DNA of 64,000 nucleotides from Moesziomyces globuligerus (taxonomy: Eukaryota; Basidiomycota; Ustilaginomycetes; Ustilaginales; Ustilaginaceae), in assembly GCA_030849465.1 (NCBI GenBank), contig JARVLF010000003.1:1-64000 (forward strand). The letters are read 5' to 3'. The notes beneath the pieces were generated by a model. That model was not told the DNA's origin. It did not search any database and saw only the letters and a program-made list of their open reading frames with translations. A program made the translations under genes and the position numbers. Below are positions 9,122 to 20,304 of this stretch, piece after piece (positions within the stretch are counted from its first letter, which is position 1; each line of letters opens with the position of its first letter).

Positions 9122-12100
9122 TCAGCAGTACGCCTTGATCACCAGCGGGGCTCGCTATGATGGACCGACTGTGCTTCTGCCACTGGTTGGAGTTGCAGGG
9201 TGTGTCGCATTCGGAGATATGGCGTCAACAAGGTGCGGATGGACGAGGCGAGGAGGTAGACGGGGACGGCTTCGGAGAGGGCTGATCGCATTCCAGCGCT
9301 CGGGTGTCTGCTGAGTTGCTACGCGTTCGGTTCGGCCGGATGAAAGGGATCGCACCAGTTTCGGTCGCACTGGTTTCCGGGTCACGAGGGGCCAACGTGT
9401 GAGCCAGGCTGATCGCTGACACGCTGTGGCAGCGAGGTGCGGCGGCAGGGCGAATCACCCGGTCTGTCGAACGACGAGCTCAGCTAGCGCCTGAGTGTAA
9501 GCTCGAGTGAGCGCAGAGGAGTGGTGCAAGCTTGAATGTCGGAGAAGGGCGAGAGGGCAAGTTCGAAAGAAAGTGTCTAAGCCCAGGGCGTTGAACGAAG
9601 CCGACGGATGCTTGTGCAGTCGGATGCGCCGCTGCCCGACGCGGTCAGGAAGGACGGAGCCGGTGTGAGCAGCGGAGATGCAGTGCCGAAGGGATCTTGA
9701 GACTGAGCAAGACGAAGGATGTGACACGGCGCTGCGCAACGGGGAAGCCGACGGGAAAAAGAACGACGCAGACGCGCACTCGTTTGACAAGGTTAAGGTC
9801 GAAAGCTACGCTGCGCAGAACGAGCAGCCAAACGCAGAAACCGGGCGACACAGCACCAGAGCAAGGGAGCGCCTGACGGTGGCACACTCGCACGCAGCGC
9901 AGGAGATGCCGAGACGGAGCTCCGGGAGCTCGTCAAGCGACTGTTGGTACGTCTCCTTGGTCGCCGCCAAGCAGAGCCGTGCGATGCAGAGTCGAGAGCT
10001 GCACACCGGAATGAGAGAAAGGCTGGAGGTGCCGGACTCGGGCGGATGGTCGAGGTGAGGAAGGCAAGGGAAGGGATATGCAGGGGCGATCGAACGAGGG
10101 AGAGTGATGAGCGTCAGGTGTGGAACGTGAGGGAGGTCGGCAAGCGAAGCGATGATTGGTGGTGAAAGAGCCAATGCGGACTACCAGCTGAGAGGCCATC
10201 CATTCTTCAGGCACCGCGCGCGCTCCCCTCTGTTGGATGCACTAGTCAGGGCGTGGAGCCACATGCATCTGCCACTCAGGCTGCCGCCCGCTGCCCTGAA
10301 TGTGCCACATCCACATCCAAAAAGCGCGACTGGCCGACGCATCAGACGCGGATCGAACAGGTACAGCCCACCCTGCCCAGGAATTGTGAATGCCATGCAA
10401 GGTGGGCGCAGCGTGCACTGTGCGGCCAACTCGCCTCGCGGTTGCCCTGTTTCTCTGCTCAGCCGCGCTCTCTGTGTATGGGGTTGTCCGTTTTTCCTTG
10501 CCTTTGGCAATTTCTGCGATTTTCCACGAGGGGCCGAGGGCCGAGCATGAAGAGTTGTGAGTGCCGGTCGGACGTCGTGAGGTTGACTATGACTTGAGCC
10601 TGTGATTGTGTGAGCTTGTGACTGCCGCAGGAGAGATTCGAGCGCAACGGGCAAGCTAAGGCGACCAGTTGAGAGCGACTTGCGTTGGCGTTCCGGCAGA
10701 AGACCAACAGGGTCGGATGGGCTTTTGCGGCCGGTGGATCCTGGGAAACCAGGCACTCGAGTCCGGCGGGCTTCGGCTGGATTGCGTGCCTCATCAAGGC
10801 CACACCGCTCCTGCTAACATGCCTTCGTCAAGCGCAGCCATCTCCTTCACCAGCCCAACGGGCTGCAGCTCCTCTTCAGTCCGAGCTCCGCGACCCACAT
10901 CGTTGCGTGGTCTGCCGGTCGCCTCTCGAGCGTGCAGGGGGCGCGAGTCGCAGATGCAGACATTTCATGCCGACCGCTTCCCGCCCACGTCTCCACAGCC
11001 CAGAGCTGAGGCAAACGCGTAAATCAGAATTGCCGGTGCAGGCGCGATTCCAAATGCATTCGCGGGCCAACTCGAGGCATGTGTGGTTGGTTGCGTTGGC
11101 AGCCATGCCCAGCGATGGAGCGCTCGCCAGGGAAGCATGACCAGAGGCGGATGCGCCGAATCTGGAATCATTTGGCACTTTCTCCTCGCAGAATGTCCAT
11201 ACAGGTACATGGATGCTTCCATGCCGTCTCGAAGGCGTAAACAATAGACCAGCGAACCCACTCGGAGCCTGGTTCCTGCTGACGAATTCAAGGTCAGGGC
11301 GAGGGCGTAAAGGCTCGCCAGCTCGCGTGTGATTCTCGACATGCCTCTCGCCCTCTGGCCCCCTGCCCGCTCCCTGTCGTTCATCCTCCACTTGCACCCC
11401 TGCCTTCATCACGTGCGTTGGCCCACTGCCGCCCACGTTGGATGTCGAATCATTAAGCCGAATCGAACAATGGCTCGCCTGTTCACGTTCGGCCCGTTGT
11501 CTCTAGCTCTGCCGCCTGAACAGCGCAGCTCAGTGTTCCGTCACGCTGGTCGTCGGCGGTCGGGGAGAGGTCGGGCATGCGGAATCAACGGATGAACGTC
11601 TGTCTTCCCCTCACCGATTCTACGTCGACATCTGCGTTCAAGAACAGTGAGGCGAAACTCTGTTCTGGGCATGTGGAGCAAGCATTCATCGCATCGGATA
11701 TGCCATTCAGGCTGCTGCAAGCACGGATATCTCGGCTAGGTCGCGGGCGTAAAAGCTAGCTGTTTGTCTGCCTTCCGTCATTGGACACAGGCTTGCAACC
11801 ACGCAAGAGCATTGACGGAAGCGGATCAGGAAAGCCGATGCAAAAGATCAGGACGCGCAGCTTTTCGGGGTGAACGCGGGGTCCCCCCCGGAAGGTGGCC
11901 TGTCTTTTCCTTGAGACACTGTGGAGATGAACGTCATTTGACAGGATTGTGAGAGGGCAACCACGGTTTGCAAGTGACTGTCCTGCACCTTCGTCGTTCG
12001 CGGCAAGTCGGTCTTGGCATCGGCAGCCACACTGTACACAACCTTCGGATCCGTTGCTGCAGACAGCCAATGATCGCGGCCGACAAAGACCGACGGTCCG

Positions 12101-14569
12101 CGACGTAGGAAGGTGCGTTGCAGCCCGGACGCGCGACAAGATGTTCGCCCACCTCGCACCGGATCCTCAAACATCTCTTCGGCTTATTGAGTACCGACCG
12201 ACATTCTGTCCGACGCAACGCTCCGTTCTGCAAGAACCAACAAGCTTCAGTGCGCTGGGCGCCAGCATATGCTAAACGCCCAGATCGAGTCGGAGGAACG
12301 GTGCGAGGCTTGCCGGGACGGCGAATGGTCGACACGGGCGAGAGGTGCGAGCGCGTACAAGGGGGCGGAGGGGGCGCGTGGTCGCTCCTGCGGCCTGTCT
12401 CACCGATTGCGGCGCATTTGGATGCCACGCGGTCGAGATGGCAAAGGGAACGAGGACCGACCCGCGCATCCGAGATTTGACACACGGCATGTGCAATGAT
12501 GTCAGATGGTTGCAAGGTCGCGCCGCGGCGGGAGTGGGCACGCTCTGTTTGGCCGATCCATTTTGAGCTCGCAGGTGGGCGGCTTCGCTGTGTACTTTGA
12601 CTGCGGAGATCGGATTTTAGGCATTACCGCATGCCCAGCGCTGCCAGCGGCTGTACAGTACCGTAACGCGGGTACGTGAGGCGCCGCGTCGAAAAATATT
12701 CTCCGAAAGCCATAGGCGACTCGCGTAGCTCGGTCCTGCTCGGACTCGTGGGCCAGCCAAGCTTCTTGGCCCCGTGCTCGTGTGAGTAGGCGAGCTGTAG
12801 AGCGTGACGAGAGCACACCTGACCCTCGTGTGCACATGGTTGACATCGCGCAGCGACGATGTGCTCTCGCTCGCAGCTGGCGGATTATCGCGGCGAACAT
12901 ATGCGGGGCGCACCGAGAACGGAATGGGATGCAAGCGGCGAGCGAGAATCGGACTCGGACTGGCTGCATGCGCATCTCGTTGCTCGGACACTTTGGTATT
13001 CGGGAGCAAGCTTCCGGCCCAGACATGGCGCATGGGCAGGAAAAGTTCCAAGCGCGCGACAGGGAGCCGAAGCCAAATGTGCCTGAGAATCATGCATAGT
13101 GTGATTATGGCCGACATAGGTCGGCACAACCGGCTCCATCAGGCCGAACATGACTCTTGCCAGCTGATCCGCCAATACGCCCGTGAAGCGCCGTCGAATC
13201 GCTGGAGCCCAACGTTAAGCTCACAGGGGCAGATGCTCGCTGGCCGCGCCAAGTCGAAGCTTGGGCGATGGCGGCCGCTTCAGCGCAACGGGACTGTTCC
13301 GAGTTCGCCAGCCTAAGCCTGTCCACATTCCCGCCCAGCGCGGGAGGCTTTCTGGCTTTGGGGCGCATGCGCTGGCTCAGCCTCACAAGTATGTCGGCGA
13401 CGCAGCCAATCTTGACCGAGTACGCGCGGGCGGCACGGCCACGCGAGAGGCTCGCTTCAGAAAAGAGGGGCCCATCTGTCAATTCGACGAGGGCCCCCGT
13501 GGGCGAACGGGTGTCAGGGACCATCGACTTCGACTTTAGGCACGCGCGCAGCGCCTTGCCATCCTGCGCTTGGCCAGTGAGGGAGTAGCGATGGACGGGC
13601 CGCGGATCGGCTGGACAGTGAAGCCAAGGCCGAATGCGAATTTCGTTTTTTGGTGATCAGCGCTGTCGTCACCGAGGTGAGTTGCCTCAGCTCGGCAATC
13701 CCGCCTTGCGAGTCGATGCGAGGTGCACCTTGTTTTGGATGGCGGCTCGCGATCTGAGGCCTCGGGCGGTTACAGTTGCTGGCCAAATTTGGCTGTGGGT
13801 CGGAGCTCGAAAAATGTATACTGTAAAAAAAAAAATCTCCGTTCGTGCATGCCGTACTGTAACCCTGCCGATGCGCCTGTGCCAGTCTGGCAACCTTGCA
13901 GCTTGGCAGCGCAGCCAAGGCGCTCAAACCCTCCGCTCCACACTGCCTTTGCGATTTAGGTGGGCGAAAAGCGCAGCGACATTGGGACATGGGGTTATGT
14001 GATTCGCTGGATCCGGCTCAATGTTCCGCCTGATCAACTCTCGAGGCCGCTCGGGTGCTGCCGCCTCGGCCTTCGGAAAGGCATCCTGCCATTGCTTTGT
14101 TCGTCTTGACCGGTCATTTCGCCCCTGCCGAGCGCAGGGAGAGTGGTCATGTGCAAAAGTGTGGTGGCCCACCTTGGCGCGCTCCAACGCCCCCAGACTC
14201 GCCCCGCTCTGCCTCTGCTCCTGGACCTGGACTGTGCCTCTTGCCTGCCTGTTGCCGCAACGCCTGTGGCCGGCTCAAGTTTTCTTTGGATTGACGTCGA
14301 TGACGCTGGAGGTCGCGTTCCGCCTCCGGTCGTTGATGCTCATAAAAGCCTCATGCACACTCCTTCCCGTTCTTCTTCCCTCCCTCATCGACTCGAGCCC
14401 ATCAGCAAACTCGCTCGTCCCTTCGGCCTCTCCCTCCCCACTTCCTTCTGCGGTGCTTGGTCGTGTGTCGTGGTCGTCCCCGCCCACAAGCACGTAAATT
14501 TTCTGCAGCCCGCTTGGCCTGACCCCTACCAACAACAGGCACAACTTCCCTGTATCGAATCTATACAGC
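9122..14569. other. 5.4-kb intergenic region without a convincing gene
   Basis: This is the longest gene-free stretch in the window, between the divergently transcribed C2H2 factor and the sugar transporter. Open frames on both strands are short, overlap each other, and have Arg/Ser/Cys-rich compositions typical of translated GC-rich non-coding DNA. A run of 11-12 A occurs near 13825-13835. No tRNA-like B box or transposon termini were recognised. It probably holds long 5' leaders and regulatory DNA for both flanking genes; non-coding transcripts are possible. Confidence 0.5.
14342..14348 (+). promoter_or_regulatory. TATA-like element of the hexose transporter gene
   Basis: ATAAAAG lies about 220 nt upstream of the transporter ATG and is followed by a pyrimidine-rich leader (about 14360-14460), an arrangement common for highly expressed fungal genes. 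Confidence 0.4.
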
Positions 14570-16189
14570 ATGGTTTTCCAGGTGCGAGGCACGCCTATCG
14601 GCGCCCTCACCCTCTTTATCGCCATGCTCGCCTCCATGGGCGGCTTCCTCTTCGGCTGGGACACCGGACAGATCTCTGGCCTGACCCAGATGGAAGACTT
14701 CCGTCGTCGCTTTGCCACAGTCGACAATCCTGAATCGATTGGCGGCAAAGACTGGAACCCATGGATTGAAGGCGTCCTCGTTTCTCTCCTCAGTGTGGGA
14801 ACTGCCATTGGAGTCATGATCGGTGCTCCCCTCGCCGATAAGCTCGGACGACGATGGGCCATGGTCGTCGAGTGCATCGTTTTCGACATCGGTGTCGTCA
14901 TCCAGGTGTGCTCCTTCTACGCCTGGTACCAGGTGGCTATCGGCCGTCTCGTGACCGGCCTGGGAGTTGGAGCTCTTTCGGCCGCCGTGCCACTGTACCA
15001 GTCCGAGACGGTACCCCGACAGGTTCGAGGAGCTCTCGTGGGAACCTATCAGCTTTTCATCACCCTCGGCATTCTTCTCGCCTACTGCACGAACATCGGT
15101 ACCCGCAACTACCCCAACTCGGGCCAGTGGCGCGTTCCTATCGTGCTCGGCATCTTCTTCTCCACCATCCTTGCCGTGGGCATCCTTTTCTGCCCCGAAT
15201 CGCCACGCTGGCTCGCTGCACGTGGCCGCAACGAGGAGGCCTACAAGTCGTGCGCAGCTGTGCGTGGTGCCAAGTACGGTGATGGCAACCCTTGGGTCGA
15301 GGCCGAATACCGCGAGATCATCGCCGTGGTCAAGGCGGATGAGCGAATCCAGGAGGCTTCCTGGTTCGACTGCTTCAAGCCTCAGAACAAGACTCTCTAC
15401 CGTACTCTGCTCGGTATGACTCTTCAGGCCGGCCAGCAATTCACCGGTGCCAACTACTTCTTCTACTTCGGTACCGCCATCTTCCAGTCGGTTGGCCTCA
15501 GCGACTCGTTCGTGACGCAGATCATCCTCGGTGCCGTCAACTTTGCCTGCACCTTCCTCGGCCTCTACATCCTCGAGCGCTTCGGCCGACGATGGCCCCT
15601 GATCTACGGTGCCGCGTGGCAGTCGTTCTGGCTCTTTGTCTTTGCCATCGCCGGCGTCGTTGGCGGACCAAGGCCCGACGAGATCTCCAAGGGCGTCGGC
15701 AACCTGCTCATCGTGGCTGCATGCCTGTTCATCCTTGGCTACGCCTCCACCTGGGCTCCGGGTATCTGGGTCTGGATCGGCGAGAGCTTCAGCTATCGCA
15801 CGCGTGCCAAGCAGGCGTCGCTGGCCACCCTCGCCAACTGGGTTTCGAACTTCCTCATCTCGTACTTCAGCTCGCCCATCGCTACCGAGATCAACTTTGC
15901 CTACGGATTCGTGTTTGCAGGTTGCAACCTCGCCAACACCTTGATCGCATACTTCTTCGTCTACGAGTCGGCTGATCTCACGCTCGAGGATGTCGATGCG
16001 ATGTACAACGACCCCAACTGCAAGGCTTGGCACTCGACCAAGTGGGTCCCTGCGGGCTACACCTCGCGCGACCAGATCAAGGAGAAGGACGACGGCCAAG
16101 CAAACGAAGTCGGCGAGTGGAGCAACTCGCCTTCGGCGCTGCCTGGTGAGCAGGAGAAGAACAAGGCCAACCCTCTCCAAGTCGCTTAA
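14570..16189 (+). CDS. MFS sugar (hexose) transporter
   Basis: A 539-aa single-exon protein of the major facilitator sugar porter family with about 12 membrane segments. Diagnostic motifs in order: GGFLFGWDTGQISG in the first helix, the loop motif DKLGRRW, GRLVTGLGVGALSAAVPLYQ, PESPRWLAARGR near residue 210 and ERFGRRWPL after helix 8. The second half has GQQFTGANYFFYF, the QQ-x-G-x-NYFFYF signature of fungal hexose permeases. The product most likely imports glucose or other hexoses through the plasma membrane. Resemblance to smut Hxt1, a transporter that also senses sugar, is from memory and was not checked. Codon usage is strongly biased to C-ending codons, consistent with high expression. 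An open frame antisense to this gene is a composition shadow. Confidence 0.93.
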   Translation: MVFQVRGTPIGALTLFIAMLASMGGFLFGWDTGQISGLTQMEDFRRRFATVDNPESIGGKDWNPWIEGVLVSLLSVGTAIGVMIGAPLADKLGRRWAMVVECIVFDIGVVIQVCSFYAWYQVAIGRLVTGLGVGALSAAVPLYQSETVPRQVRGALVGTYQLFITLGILLAYCTNIGTRNYPNSGQWRVPIVLGIFFSTILAVGILFCPESPRWLAARGRNEEAYKSCAAVRGAKYGDGNPWVEAEYREIIAVVKADERIQEASWFDCFKPQNKTLYRTLLGMTLQAGQQFTGANYFFYFGTAIFQSVGLSDSFVTQIILGAVNFACTFLGLYILERFGRRWPLIYGAAWQSFWLFVFAIAGVVGGPRPDEISKGVGNLLIVAACLFILGYASTWAPGIWVWIGESFSYRTRAKQASLATLANWVSNFLISYFSSPIATEINFAYGFVFAGCNLANTLIAYFFVYESADLTLEDVDAMYNDPNCKAWHSTKWVPAGYTSRDQIKEKDDGQANEVGEWSNSPSALPGEQEKNKANPLQVA

Positions 16190-16645
16190 TCGGTTCGACT
16201 CGCTCCTAGCCACTCCTTTCACATTCTTTTTCATCACTGCATCCACTGCATCTAATACCATCCCTCGACGTTGACCCTGCATCATTCCCAGCTTCGCATG
16301 CCCCACGTAGGTGTGCGAAATGACATCTAACTCACGGAATGCCAAACCTTACGCCTCCGAGGCGGATCATTCCACAAGACAGGAAGATTCCATAAAGTGT
16401 CCGTGCTTCCGGACGTTGTGAGCCTTTCCTCCGTTGCGGGTGAGGTCTGCTTGGAAGAAACGGAGTTGCGTTTTGAAGAGTGAAGGTGCTGCTTGCGTGA
16501 GAGAGCAGTCAGGAAAATCGGGATTCGGAACCGGAATGGGCTGAGCGGCAGCCCGCGAGATCTCTCTCACAGTTGAAATTTGACAACAGCGGTCTGCCTC
16601 CTCTCCACCTCATATACGTACTCGCCCGACTCACCTCACGTCGCA
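16190..16645. other. Intergenic region between transporter and tim10
   Basis: These 456 bp hold the transporter 3' end (pyrimidine- and AT-rich near 16195-16270) and the promoter and leader of tim10. No additional gene was seen. Confidence 0.5.
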
Positions 16646-17049
16646 ATGTCGCTTTTTGGACTCGGAGGCGGCTCTTCGCCCGCCGCTAACAATGCAGCCG
16701 TGAGCTCGGCACAGATCGAGGCTGCTACGGCCGAACTCGAGATGGTCACCGATGTGTTCAACCGACTCGTCTCTTCCTGTCATGCTAAGTGCATCTCCAC
16801 AAGATACGCCGAGCCCGACCTCAACAAAGGCGAAAGCATCTGCATCGATCGGTAAGCACTTCTTCATCCCAAAGCATCGCTCCGCATCGAGTATCTAATC
16901 TTCGCTTTCCCGTCCCGTTCACCGACACGCACAACAGCTGCGTGAGCAAGTTCTTCGCAGTCAACGGCAAGGTCAACGAACTCATGCAGTCCATGGGTCA
17001 GGCCGCCCAGGGTGGCGCTCCTGGCGGTGGCGGATCGTTCTTCGGATAG
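16646..17049 (+). CDS. tim10: Mitochondrial intermembrane-space chaperone Tim10
   Basis: Two exons, 16646-16851 and 16938-17049, joined across an 86-nt GT-AG intron, give 105 aa. The twin C-x3-C motifs of small Tim proteins are intact: CHAKC near residue 45 and CIDRC near residue 66; the second is split by the intron. The sequence between them ([14 protein letters not shown]) is typical of Tim10 rather than Tim9. Tim10 forms a hexameric chaperone with Tim9 in the mitochondrial intermembrane space and escorts carrier proteins to the TIM22 complex. The start is the only Met before the conserved helix. The Gly-rich tail is fungal-typical. The gene converges on the hydrolase gene at 17209. Confidence 0.95.
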
Positions 17050-17208
17050 AATCCACACGAGACAAAGACAACATGCCAATGCATTTGATTTGGACTGAGC
17101 TCTTCAAAGCGTTGCGAGTGCAGCAGACGCCGTCAAAGCCGGAGAAAGGCCACGTCTGGAAAGATGCGGGGGCCAACGCTTGCGACGCGAACGCGCGCTT
17201 GAAAGGAC

Positions 17209-19176
17209 CTAGCAAGCGCTGTGCTGCTTCCAGTAGTCCAGCAGCCATTCGCTGCTCGAAGGCTCGCCGTTGTGTCCCATGTGAGGGAACCATCGGAGCT
17301 GCGCCCCCGGGCCATGCTCCGCCAAGATGCGCTGTTCGTCTGTAATTGAGAGGGAGGAGAGTGAGCTGATGGTGCAAGGTAGGTCATAGATGTGGAAAAT
17401 GCTCTTGAAAGACTCACCGATCGGAAAGATTGTGTCTTGTTCGCCATTGACCGCGAGCAAGGGCGCGCCCGGCTGGTCCAGCACTCCTGACATTGGGCGT
17501 TGAAAGATACGTAACGCTTTGTTTGATCAACTTTCTGGCACCTGGCTGGGAACTCTGATCACCTCACTCACCTTGGCGTAGGAGCGAGAACTTCTCGACC
17601 TCGTCCTTGAATACCTCTGTATCCGAGTAGCCGAATGCCTGACCCAGTGCACGTTGCAGGCTGGCTGGGTAAGCCAAGGCCTCGGCGGCTTCCAGCCATC
17701 TGTGCCGGAAACCGGGCAGTCAGAAAGGCACGTCACGATTCGCAGGTGTCAGCATAGCAGCTGGATCGGCCGACGAACGCACGCACAGGCTGTCGACTTA
17801 CGTCCTTGTGAAGGTGTAGTGACTCGCAGTACCCTGGCTCACGACCCGGCGCAGGCGATGCTGCTCGGCTCGCGAGGCGCGTACGGCCCAGTATGAACCC
17901 GTCGAGATGCCCCAGAAGCTTAGACATCGTGCGCGGAACAATCGCTTGTGCGAATGAATCCAGTCCACGATGCTAGTCCAGTAGGCTTGCTGTGCGAGCG
18001 GATCGCCGCCTGTGACGGGGGAGTCGGCGGTCCCGGGCATCGGAACGACAATCACGGAAAGGCCGTATGATGTCAGAGCGGTGACCTGGTCGAGCATGTA
18101 TGTGTAGTAATGATCCAGGCCAGTGATGATCACCACCACCGGTTGGGCCCCTCGTTGCCCCTTACTCCGGAAGACTCGGAGTGGCACGCCTTTGCGAAGC
18201 AATTCAGGATCGTCGTTAGTTGTTCCTTTCCGCAGTGGACTCCCTTGGATTATCTCGCTGTCCTTACCTGGCTGCTTCCCACCGGTAGCAACCCCGGAAA
18301 GCGGAGCCTCCGCCTCGAACATGTGAAATCGATCCATCAAGCTTTGATGACATTGGTCTATACGTCAGCATCGTCGACGAGCAGCATTTCTATCATCTTC
18401 AGCGCAACTTTGACCGGCCCAGACTCACTCGAGAGCAGCCCGGAATGCAGATTTGTCGAGACCCCATGCGCTTAGCTTGACTTTCGATGGACTACTCCTT
18501 TCGTGCACCCAAGGAAAGTAGGCCAGACGGAAAACGTTGACGGCTCGCCTGTTGCTTCCAAGCACAAGCTTCAGTCTTGTCTGATGCACACCTCGGCCGG
18601 GCGTGGGAAAGATATACGCACATATAATACTGGATCGCCTCCTGGGCCTTGGAGTTGGAGCGCAGGTCATCGGCTTGCTGGAAAAGCTCTTTGCCCTTCA
18701 TCAGGAATGGGCTTGCCCACTGGTCATCGCCTATCTCAGCTACTGGCATGTCCGGGTAGGCGGCCATGAGCTGCTCGAAGACGGGTGCAAAGTCTGCTTC
18801 TTCGGCGTAAGCGTCAACCGGCCATGCCTTCCGCTGCAACTGCACTCGCATCAGAAAGGATTAAATGGCACGGCATCCGGAGTCAGTCACGGCGTCGGCA
18901 GCGCGACTTCGCTATCCCACGATGGCGCGAGCATCTTGACGATCTCATCATGGCCGACGAAAGTGAAAGAGACCGAGGACGTACGGCTATTTTCAAGAAG
19001 GTGTCATACCAAGCGGCAACGGATCGATGGTAGGGATAGGGCGTAGTATCGCTCACGATGGGCCTTCCGAAAGTGAGAAGCAGATCGGTGCTATCATCGT
19101 GACCGTCGGAGGCTGCTTGACCGGGAAAAGTCAGCAGAAGTCCGATCGATACGAGAACATAGGCAAGACAATGCAT
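17209..19176 (-). CDS. Alpha/beta hydrolase, Ayg1/FrsA-like, N-terminus unresolved
   Basis: The core has exons 18851-18622, 18548-18429, 18341-17802, 17699-17572, 17486-17418 and 17339-17209, all GT-AG and in phase: 405 aa, close to Aspergillus Ayg1. It contains ASPFLMKGKELFQQADDL, VFRLAYFPWVHE, the VVVIITGLDHYYTYM strand, the nucleophile elbow WGISTGSYWAVR (GxSxG) and the late block LLAVNGEQDTIFPI with a plausible catalytic Asp, then His in FPHMGHNG. Ayg1-type enzymes act as C-C or ester hydrolases on polyketides in pigment pathways; the substrate here is unknown. An upstream block starting at 19176 encodes a signal-peptide-like MHCLAYVLVSIGLLLTF and has a TATATA 137 nt further up (19313-19318), so the true start is probably there. 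However, I could not find a canonical splice joining that block (via about 18890-18950) to 18851 in frame. An optional in-frame 78-nt intron lies at 18190-18267. Confidence 0.75.
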
Positions 19177-19312
19177 GGTGCCGATGCTTTGCCGAGACGA
19201 AGTTTGCGGGGCGATTGGCTCGGATGCAGCTGTGGATCAAGGCAAAAGGACAGTGCGCCGGAGAGTGAGAGGAATAGGGAGGTTCGAGGCGGAACGGGAC
19301 ATGTCCGACACA

Positions 19313-19318
19313 TATATA
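19313..19318 (-). promoter_or_regulatory. TATA-like element upstream of the Ayg1-like hydrolase
   Basis: TATATA (self-complementary) sits 137 nt upstream of the ATG at 19176. It supports transcription starting before the signal-peptide-like block. Confidence 0.4.
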
Positions 19319-19806
19319 CACAACACATGCGCGACGAAGAAGGCGGCCTTGGTCTGGGTCATTGATGCGGTTCGCAACGAGGATTCATTGCGCCAAGCGC
19401 ATGACTTGGAGAACCATATGCTCCCAGCTTGTGTTTCAGGAGGTCGATCTTTGTGGGGGCGATGGAAGGGGCATGGGTGGCAGTTTGGGTGGCCACAAGG
19501 AGTGTCATACGAAATCCACGGTGGTGTCCCGAGGCTTAGCCAGCGCCGATCAGACGCATCCGAGGATGGAGGAGCTTGCTGCGAAAGGCAGGATGCGTTA
19601 ATACAGGGCCTTCAGCCGGTGACCTCCGGGCAGAGGCGTCTTGGCTAAGCCCCGCACCTCCTCCACACGAAGACGCTCAGTTGCTAGGTGAATTTGCGAA
19701 AGCGGCTTCCAACCTGACTTTACGTCCGTTGGCGCTGCTTGCTCTACCTTGTCGCCTCACGCACTTGTTCCCACCTGCATCAACCGCCGCAACGACGTGC
19801 CCCACG
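19319..19806. other. Divergent intergenic region, hydrolase / coa6
   Basis: About 490 bp upstream of both the hydrolase (minus) and coa6 (plus). A pyrimidine-rich stretch near 19730-19790 fits the coa6 leader. No further gene was seen. Confidence 0.45.
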
Positions 19807-20304
19807 ATGACTGGTTCGGCAGAACCCGCTCCTGCACCAACAAGAGACGAGCGTAAAGCTTGTTGGTCGCATCGGGACATTTACTTTGCATGCCTCACGC
19901 AAAAGGGCATCAGGGTGCCCCCTGGCACCGACATGAGCGACGGCCGAGGCCCGATCGGCAAGTCGGCCAAGGAGGAGCAGGAGGCTCTGGAGAGGGAAAC
20001 GAAGCTCAACGCCGAAGAAGCGCGCAAGCAAGACCCGTGCCGTGATGCTCGACAGGGCTACGAGACCCACTGCGCCCGAAGCTGGGTGAGTATCGCGCAG
20101 AGAGACTGCAAAGCTGCACGCTCGGCCCGGGCCTTCTTCCCTCGGAGGTCCGGAAAGATGACAGTCGTTGACCGTTCGCCTTGTCACGGGGCTACGTTTT
20201 CTTTCTACGCCATGCAGGTTGATTACTTCAACAAGAGAAGGGTGCTGGAAGAGCGTCAAAAGATGATGTACGCCCAGGCTGAGGTGGATCGATCGAAGCG
20301 CTGA
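19807..20304 (+). CDS. coa6: Cytochrome c oxidase assembly factor Coa6
   Basis: Exons 19807-20085 and 20218-20304 (intron 132 nt, GT-AG, phase 0) encode 121 aa. The N-terminal half has ERKACWSHRDIYFACL, a C-x9-C helix; the second half has CRDARQGYETHC, a C-x10-C helix. This CX9C/CX10C pair with the flanking WVDYFNKRR is diagnostic of Coa6. Coa6 works in the mitochondrial intermembrane space in copper delivery to the CuA site of cytochrome oxidase subunit 2. The helices are separated by an unusually long charged, Glu/Lys-rich insert of about 60 residues. Start chosen at the ATG preceding the conserved helix; the context ACGATGA is unremarkable. Confidence 0.93.
   Translation: MTGSAEPAPAPTRDERKACWSHRDIYFACLTQKGIRVPPGTDMSDGRGPIGKSAKEEQEALERETKLNAEEARKQDPCRDARQGYETHCARSWVSIAQRDCKAARSARAFFPRRSGKMTVVDRSPCHGATFSFYAMQVDYFNKRRVLEERQKMMYAQAEVDRSKR

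Noticed and set aside
13825..13835. A-run as a retroposon poly(A) tail
   Set aside because: No target-site duplication, no coding remnant upstream; a simple homopolymer is the better explanation.
14561..16345. 594-codon open frame antisense to the hexose transporter
   Set aside because: It mirrors the transporter exactly; the strong C-ending codon bias of the sense gene suppresses stops on the other strand. No domain is recognisable.
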